Assembly (NCBI RefSeq): GCF_002234675.1
Contig: NC_019871.2
Location: forward strand, 18,174,433 to 18,238,432
DNA: 64,000 bases
Source of the DNA: Oryzias latipes
Taxonomy: Eukaryota > Chordata > Actinopteri > Beloniformes > Adrianichthyidae
Reading direction: 5' to 3'
Within the stretch, counting starts at the first letter, position 1; each line of letters starts with the position of its first letter. Below, one piece after another: positions 58,193 through 64,000 of this stretch. The position numbers were made by a program, and so were the translations under genes. The notes under the pieces were generated by a model. It ran no database searches, had not been told where the DNA came from, and saw only the letters and a program-made list of their open reading frames with translations.

Positions 58193-59348
58193 ATAGAATC
58201 AGAATCAGAAATCAGAAAAAGTTTTATTGCCAGGTTCAGTAGAGCGCACTTTACAAAACGAGGAATTTGACTTGGTGTATAGTGCAATTAAGAATAAGTT
58301 AAAAATTAAGTTAACAACAACAACACACTATGTACAGTAGAGTAAGGTGAAGTAAAGTGGGAGCACAGATGGGCTGGGATGGTGGGGCCTGTAAGTGGCA
58401 CCGACAGTCCTTTGGTGGGCGGGGGGGGGGGGGGGGGGGGTCAGCTGGGGGAGTTGGGGTACTGTTCAGCAGGCTGACTGCAGTGGGGAAGTAGCTGTTC
58501 TTGTGGCGCGAAGTCCTGGTCCTGATGGACCGGAGCCTCTTGCCAGAAGGGAGGGGCCGAAAGAGATTATGTCCTGGATGAGAGGGGTCGGCTACAATCC
58601 TGGCTGCCCGCCTCCAGGTCCTGGAGATGAGCAGCTCCTGGAGAGACGGGAGGTGGCAGCCGATCACCTTCTCTGCTGAGTGGATGACGCGTTGCAGCTT
58701 GGCCTTGTCTCTGGCCGTGGCCGCAGCGAACCAGACTGTGATGGAGGACGTGAGGGTGGATTCGATGATGGCAGTGTAGAAGTCTACCAGCATCTTTTCA
58801 GGGAGGTGAAACTTCTTCAGCTGCCTCAGGAAGTACATCCTCTGCTGGACCTTCTTAGTGATGGAGCTGATGTTCTGCTCCCACTTGAGGTCCTGGCTGA
58901 TGATGGTTCCCAGGAAGCAGAAGGACTCCACAGAGGTCACCGGGGAGTCACAGAGGATGACAGGGGGGAGGGGGGCTGGGGCCTTCCTGAAGTCCACTGT
59001 CATCTCCACTGTCTTCAGAGCATTAAGCTCCAGGTTGTTAGCGTTGCACCATGACACCAGCCTGGCTATTTCACTCCTGTAGGCCGACTCATCTCCGTCA
59101 GAGATGAGGCCGATGAGTGTGGTGTCGTCAGCAAACTTCAGGAGTTTGACAGACAGGTGACCAGCTGTGCAGCTGTTTGTGTACAGGGAGAGTAACAGGG
59201 GTGAAAGGACACAGCCCTGGGGGGATCCGGTGCTTGTGGTCCGAGTATCTGAGACGAGCTTCCCCAGCCTCACATACTGCTGTCTGTCCGTCAGGAAGTC
59301 TGTGATCCACCTGCAGGTGGAGTCAGGCACATTCATCTGGGAGAGTTT
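58193..59348 (-). mobile_element. 5'-truncated L2-type LINE with open reverse transcriptase end
   Basis: A minus-strand open frame (59336 to 58311, 341 codons) covers the second half of a reverse transcriptase: STGSPQGCVLSPLLLSLYTN (motif B), LLKFADDTTLIGLISDG (motif C, catalytic Asp pair), ALKTVEMTVDFRK (motif D), then the thumb/C-terminal part with HLPEKMLVDFYTAIIEST and ADPSHPGHNLFRPLPSGKR. Motif A and everything upstream is missing, as in 5'-truncated LINE insertions. The 3' end at 58193-58280 carries the GAATCAGAATCAGAAATCAG tail and TTTTATTGCC typical of fish L2. The clade is L2/CR1 (jockey-like). The absence of stops suggests fairly recent insertion. Confidence 0.85.
58421..58440. repeat. 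20-base G run inside the LINE
   Basis: G20 within the 3' part of the LINE frame, where it is read as a proline run. Probably repeat expansion within the element. Confidence 0.85.
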
Positions 59349-61310
59349 TTAATACTAAAGATGTATGAAAGACATACCGAAAAAATATGTCTTTCAGTGT
59401 TTAACTGGCTGTCTTTGGATTATGCATGCCTGAGTAATGGCCATTCTTACTCCTCATCTCTCTGTTCACTGCTTGCTAATTTACATAGGAGCAGGGGTCC
59501 CAGCAGGAGGGGGCGGGGTTGTAACACGACTCCTTCAGCAGGGCCAGGCTGAGAGAGGCTTTGACATGTAAGATGTTAGAGAATCTTAGGAATGACCAGT
59601 TCATTTTATATCTATGAAAATATTCAGGGACCTATGGGACATGTTCAGCTATAGGTCTGTGAAAATTGGTGTCGATTGTTGAAACATAAGTTACCATAAA
59701 AAATGTTTGTTTGGAGTCTAGACAGATTTAACACAGGTTTTTGGATGAAAAAGGATTTTTTTTTAATTATCTGTTACACTTTTAAGTCTGAAAAAAATAT
59801 GGAAGGCAGCAAACACAGATCCCTACCGTTTTTAATTTTTTTGTGTTGATATTTGAAGGATAAGTTATGCAAAATAATAGGTGTTTGCAGTTTTGCCTAA
59901 AAAGACGTTTTCAAACCTTTTTGGATGTAATGTTGTCTAAAAGTTCACCTGTAACTTCAATCATTCTGAATTTTTTTAGGAAGCAGTAGCACATAAATGC
60001 CTATTAAAGTGTAGTCTTTGGTGCTGATAACCTAAACAGAATTTATGCTAAAAATCTTTGTTCAGTCCAAAATTGCATATGAAAAAAAAAGGTATGAAGT
60101 TTCTCGTAGACCCTATAGTGCTGTTTATCAAAGTTGGAGATTTGTAAGAGGCATCTAACTCTGAAATAAAAAAAAAAAACAGATTCCAGAAAAACAAGAG
60201 GAAGCCTCAGGGATGTCCACATGAAGAAGGGATCCTCCCCAGGACAGACAGGCATTACACCAGAACCCCTAGAGAAGAATTTGTTTATCTAACTCTACAA
60301 CTACATGTTTAAATAGTCCAGCAGATGGGCTTCATCCAGATGAATTGGGGGACTGCTGGGGGCGCGACAACCACGTGTAGGAGCAGGAGTATTTGTGTCT
60401 GTGTGTGTGTCTATGCGTGTCTGTTTGCACAGGTATTGTCTGCAAAAGACTGTTACCACATAAACTCCTTACAATTAATCAAATTCAGAGAGACAGTCCC
60501 TACTTTTGGGATCAATTTATTCCATTATAAGATGATTAACAGCCTATTGTAGCCATCTTTCTGTCAATGGAAACTACCAAAAGTTAAAATTATTTTGAAA
60601 AATCATTTAACAAAAGAAAATGTAAAAAACTGAGTAACTCTAAGTAAACAACCAGGAAAAAGTACATTTCCATTTTTAACATAACAAACCAAGACTTCAT
60701 TAATTAAAGCAAATTTTTGACCCTCTGACAGTTTTGTTTTCCTGTCTTATGTTTATTAGATTAGCTTTTTTATGTTACAAGTTACTTTTTTGTCATGTGA
60801 CAGAACAGCAACAGTTCTGTTCAGCATCACACCAGCATGACGGAGCCTGAAGTCTCTGTAGGTCCAGCTGGAGCTGTGGGTGTTGTGTCCGTGTGGGTGA
60901 CTGCACATCACTGAAGTGGTTAAACATGAAGGTGCTGCTGCTGACATGCTGCTTTCACTGCCTGACCTTTGCAAACATGACAGTCATGAAGTGAAAAAAG
61001 AAAATAGAAACTTTGGGACAAAACCAGCACAGACTCTGTCATAAGAAGTAATGGACTTCTTTAGGAAACTACTTCCAGCAAATGAAGACAAATGTGGGTA
61101 AGAGAGAGAGATCTGTTAGTAACGTTTGATCTCTGGTTAGGGTTCGGGTTAGAGCAAATCCTCTTTACTAAACAGGACCGTCAAGAACAACCAATCACCA
61201 ACATCAGGTCAATTAATGGAAAAGTAAGAAAACCTCTCGCTTTTTTTAATGAAGAATGGCAAATCCTTCTGAAGATTAAAAACATTTACTCAAGAAAACC
61301 CTTCAACACT
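59349..61310. other. intergenic, no gene recognised
   Basis: AT-rich; one short TGTGTCTG patch near 60388-60425. No gene supported. Confidence 0.4.
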
Positions 61311-61314
61311 ATTC

Positions 61315-61870
61315 AGGGTGTGTGTCTTTGTATGTGTGAGTGTGTGTCTGAGTCTGTGTTTCTGTTTATCTGAGTCTGTGCATGTGAATCTGTGTTTGTT
61401 TGTGTGTATGTGAGTCTGTGTTTGTGAATCAGTGTTTGTGTGGGTGTGAGTTTGTGTGAATTTGGGCATGTGTGTAATTCTGTGTTTTTCTTTGAGTATG
61501 GATTTACTTTTGTGTGTGTGTATTCAGCATCATCACGTGGAAGGTAGTATTTGTGTGTCTGTAGGTGTGTGTGCATGTATATGGGGGGGGGGGCGTTTTG
61601 TGTGTGTGGGTCTTTGTTGTGTGCGTGAGCCTGTGCTAGTGTGTGTGAGTCTGTGTTTGCATTTCTGTTTGTGTGAATGTAAGTCTGTGTTTATTTAGGT
61701 GTTTGCATGTCTGTAGGTGTGTGTGTGTGTGCGCGTGCATGTATTTGGGGGTCTGTTTGCGTGTGTGAGTCTTTGTTTGTGTGTGAGTCTGTGTGTACTT
61801 GTGAGTCTGTATTTTCTGTGTGAGTCTGTGTTTGCATTTGTGTGTGCATCTGTGAGTGTGTAAGAGCATG
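61315..61870. repeat. TGTGAGTCTGTGTTTG-type satellite
   Basis: About 550 bp of diverged TGTGAGTCTGTG and TGTTTGTGTG units, with an 11-base G run at 61583-61593. His/Thr/Gln-rich minus-strand frames here are artefacts. Confidence 0.88.
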
Positions 61871-62349
61871 AGCGATTTCAGTTGTTTGTGGACCAGCACG
61901 CGTCTCTCAGCAGGGATCCACAGATCAGATCATCGTTCATCAGGATTCACAGAAATCCTGCAGCTTTTCCCAGATTACAGGAATGTTCAAAATTCTGATT
62001 GTCTTTTTGTATTTTGTGTCTTTGTGTGTTTTTGAGTTTTTTGTGTTTTTGTGTGCAGCAGCTTAGAGACTAAACATTAAACAATAAACTCTCGCCCTAA
62101 ATGGGGCAACAACCTGCAATGCCTTTCTTTGCCTATAGAGGGCACTGTGCCCCCACGGCTCTGGTTTCTCTGCTCTGTTTTTTTCTCAAGATTCTCTTCT
62201 CCATTCACTAAGGTCCACTTTGTTCTCAGTCAAACTGCAGTTTTTACAGAATCACATTTTAACAGGTACTCACTCTGATGCTGTTTCTGTAGTCTGGCTA
62301 CGGGTGGTGACGAGGGACAAACTCCGCATGTCCAGCGATGTTTACAAGC

Positions 62350-62569
62350 TATAAATAGCAGCCCATTCGCTGGTCGTGAGGGTTCCATGGGCCAGCTGCT
62401 TGGTTGGCTGAGAGCACGCTGCAGTTTGTTCAGCGTGCATCAGAGGCTCTCCGCGTGAGCGTGCACGTGCTGGAGAGACGGAGAAACACGGACATGCCAG
62501 TTTCTGGTCATAGTCTGACTCTGCTCACAGTGTCGGCCTGTAAATCCCCCTCCATATTCACCACTGGAG
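62350..62569 (+). promoter_or_regulatory. candidate promoter and first exon of unknown transcript
   Basis: A TATAAATA box (62350-62357) is followed about 220 bases later by a strong splice donor, GGAG|GTAAGAT (intron from 62570). An ATG at 62386 opens only 23 codons (MGQLLGWLRARCSLF...), so the exon would be non-coding or start a coding part elsewhere. No family recognised. Confidence 0.25.
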
Positions 62570-62579
62570 GTAAGATCCT

Positions 62580-64000
62580 GGTGAAGGTTCTCCTTCCTCC
62601 AGGTGACATGTTCAAGTTGATTCAACTTTAAGACACTGCAAGAAAATGTTCTTCCATCATTGCCACGCCACCAATCCATACTTTCTGTCTCCTTCCACTC
62701 CTTTGTGGTGACGGTCATCTCCTCCTTCACTCATCCTCTCCTAGTCTTTTTTTCCTCAGTCTTAATTACCTTGCGATGGTCCTAATCCTTGCTATGGCTC
62801 CTCCCCTTGTTCCTTTGAAGTTATTTTAGAGTAAATTCTCCTTCCCTGTACTGCAAACAAAACAAGGACATGGCTGAGTTTGAGGACCTCCGGTTATGAG
62901 AGTGTTTCTTCTGACATCATGTATCCTGTTTCATGAGAGCCGGGTCCTGGGTGTAAACACTAAACGCTGAGAGGCCTCCTTTCACTTAGTTGAGCAGAAC
63001 TTGGTCCATATTGTGGAGATTATTTCTGTACATACCAATCAGAAGTTCTGTTTATGCTCGTGAGCATGAATGCAGGTATTCTAGGCGTTGGCGTAACGAT
63101 GGGCCCCCACTGAAGCAGTCTCTAATGACCTGGAGTGCGCCTCCATCTCTCACAAAGAATAAAACAAAAACCAATGATTACGCATTGAATCCAAAGGACA
63201 GGCGCATCTGCAGAACGGCCAACTGCTCACAAAACATAAACGCACTGTTTAAACACAAATTTGCAGCAGTTGAAGATCCAACATCTGTCTTTGTTTGCTC
63301 TTTTCTTTCAGGATTTTCGTCTGAAGCTGACATGAAGTTTGATTGTTCAGGTCTAAAATGTTTGTTTGAATTTGGAATATTTAAATTATTTATATTGTGA
63401 CAAAGGTACATCACCGATTGGAGATGCAGTCAATGGCAGCAGAAAATAACAACCTTTTTTAAATTACCGTAATTCTTCAACTGTTTGCACAATTACATGA
63501 ATTCCAACAGACTCTGAAAGCTGAAGAAAGAAGGTTGAACTGATATGCAACACTTCACTGCCAGAAAGTTACTGTTACTGGTACCAATAAGTTCATATTA
63601 GGTTTATTACATAAACAAGATTGTTGCTTAAAGATCATATTGTTTTTCCTCGCTGGCGTCGGCGCTGGAGTTAAAGGGTTAAAATGAGGTAAAAAGAAAT
63701 TTAAATGAAAATTAAAAACATAGCAACCCATCTCATATGCTTATGTTTTAAACTTCTCATGTTTCAAACGTTTTATTTATTTTGTGAGTTAAATCTTTCA
63801 GGCTATAGTTTTGCATAGCCTTTGCCTTTTTTGCAGCTGCAAAAAACCACAAAACAACAACAAAGAAATATGTGGGGTTTTTTTGGATTATTCTGGGTTT
63901 TGCTTCTGAAACGGAACCCAACAGGGTTCAGTCTCACTGCTACCCCCTCAAACACTGCTTTGTTCTAAATCCAAAGCTTTTTTATTTGCTGATGTTCTAC
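62580..64000. other. right end of window, no gene recognised
   Basis: AT-rich; no supported gene or repeat. Could be intron of a gene extending beyond the window. Confidence 0.35.

Noticed and set aside
1-64000. CRISPR arrays, bacterial operons or a prokaryotic defence system
   Set aside because: Introns, polyadenylation signals and vertebrate families throughout show eukaryotic DNA; no regularly spaced repeat array is present.

Overview
The window looks like teleost fish nuclear DNA. It has small multi-exon vertebrate genes with GT-AG introns, a fish-style CD3 gene, and many fish-type transposable elements: a Sushi-like Ty3 chromovirus, Tc1, hAT, PIF/Harbinger-like and piggyBac-type elements, L2 and RTE LINEs, tRNA-derived SINEs and TG-rich satellites. 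The mix suggests a percomorph, possibly medaka-like, but that is a guess.

Layout. 1-4.8 kb: no recognised gene; one TTAA-flanked MITE and a weak Tc1 relic. 4.8-7.3 kb (+): a five-coding-exon secreted nuclease of the ENDOD1-like family. 8.3-15.3 kb (+): a five-exon gene that fits CD3 epsilon (signal peptide, Ig-like domain, CxxC stalk, acidic residue in the membrane segment, ITAM). Its last intron, which splits the ITAM, holds a 5.4 kb antisense LTR retrotransposon at 9398-14838 with a matching target-site duplication. 17.4-31.8 kb (+): the gene for 2-phosphoxylose phosphatase 1 (PXYLP1), with a CpG-rich 5' region, coding exons at 19, 24.3, 24.6, 30.1 and 30.3 kb, and two introns of about 5 kb filled with Tc1, hAT and palindromic elements. 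31.8-64 kb: no gene could be supported; it holds relics of RTE, PIF/Harbinger, L2 and hAT elements, a SINE, two more copies of the 213 bp MITE, G-runs and satellites. A TATA box plus splice donor near 62.35-62.57 kb might mark another transcription unit.

The three genes do not form a pathway: a secreted nuclease, a T-cell receptor signalling chain and a Golgi enzyme of proteoglycan linker synthesis share a strand by synteny only. The most interesting object is the retrotransposon. Gag and pol are both open, the LTRs differ by a single 7 bp indel as read by eye, an 11-nt self-complementarity links the LTR to the primer binding site, and a TTTAAAC slippery heptamer lies 6 nt before a perfect 9 bp hairpin at the gag/pol junction. 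All exon boundaries and family assignments come from reading the sequence; no database search was run.
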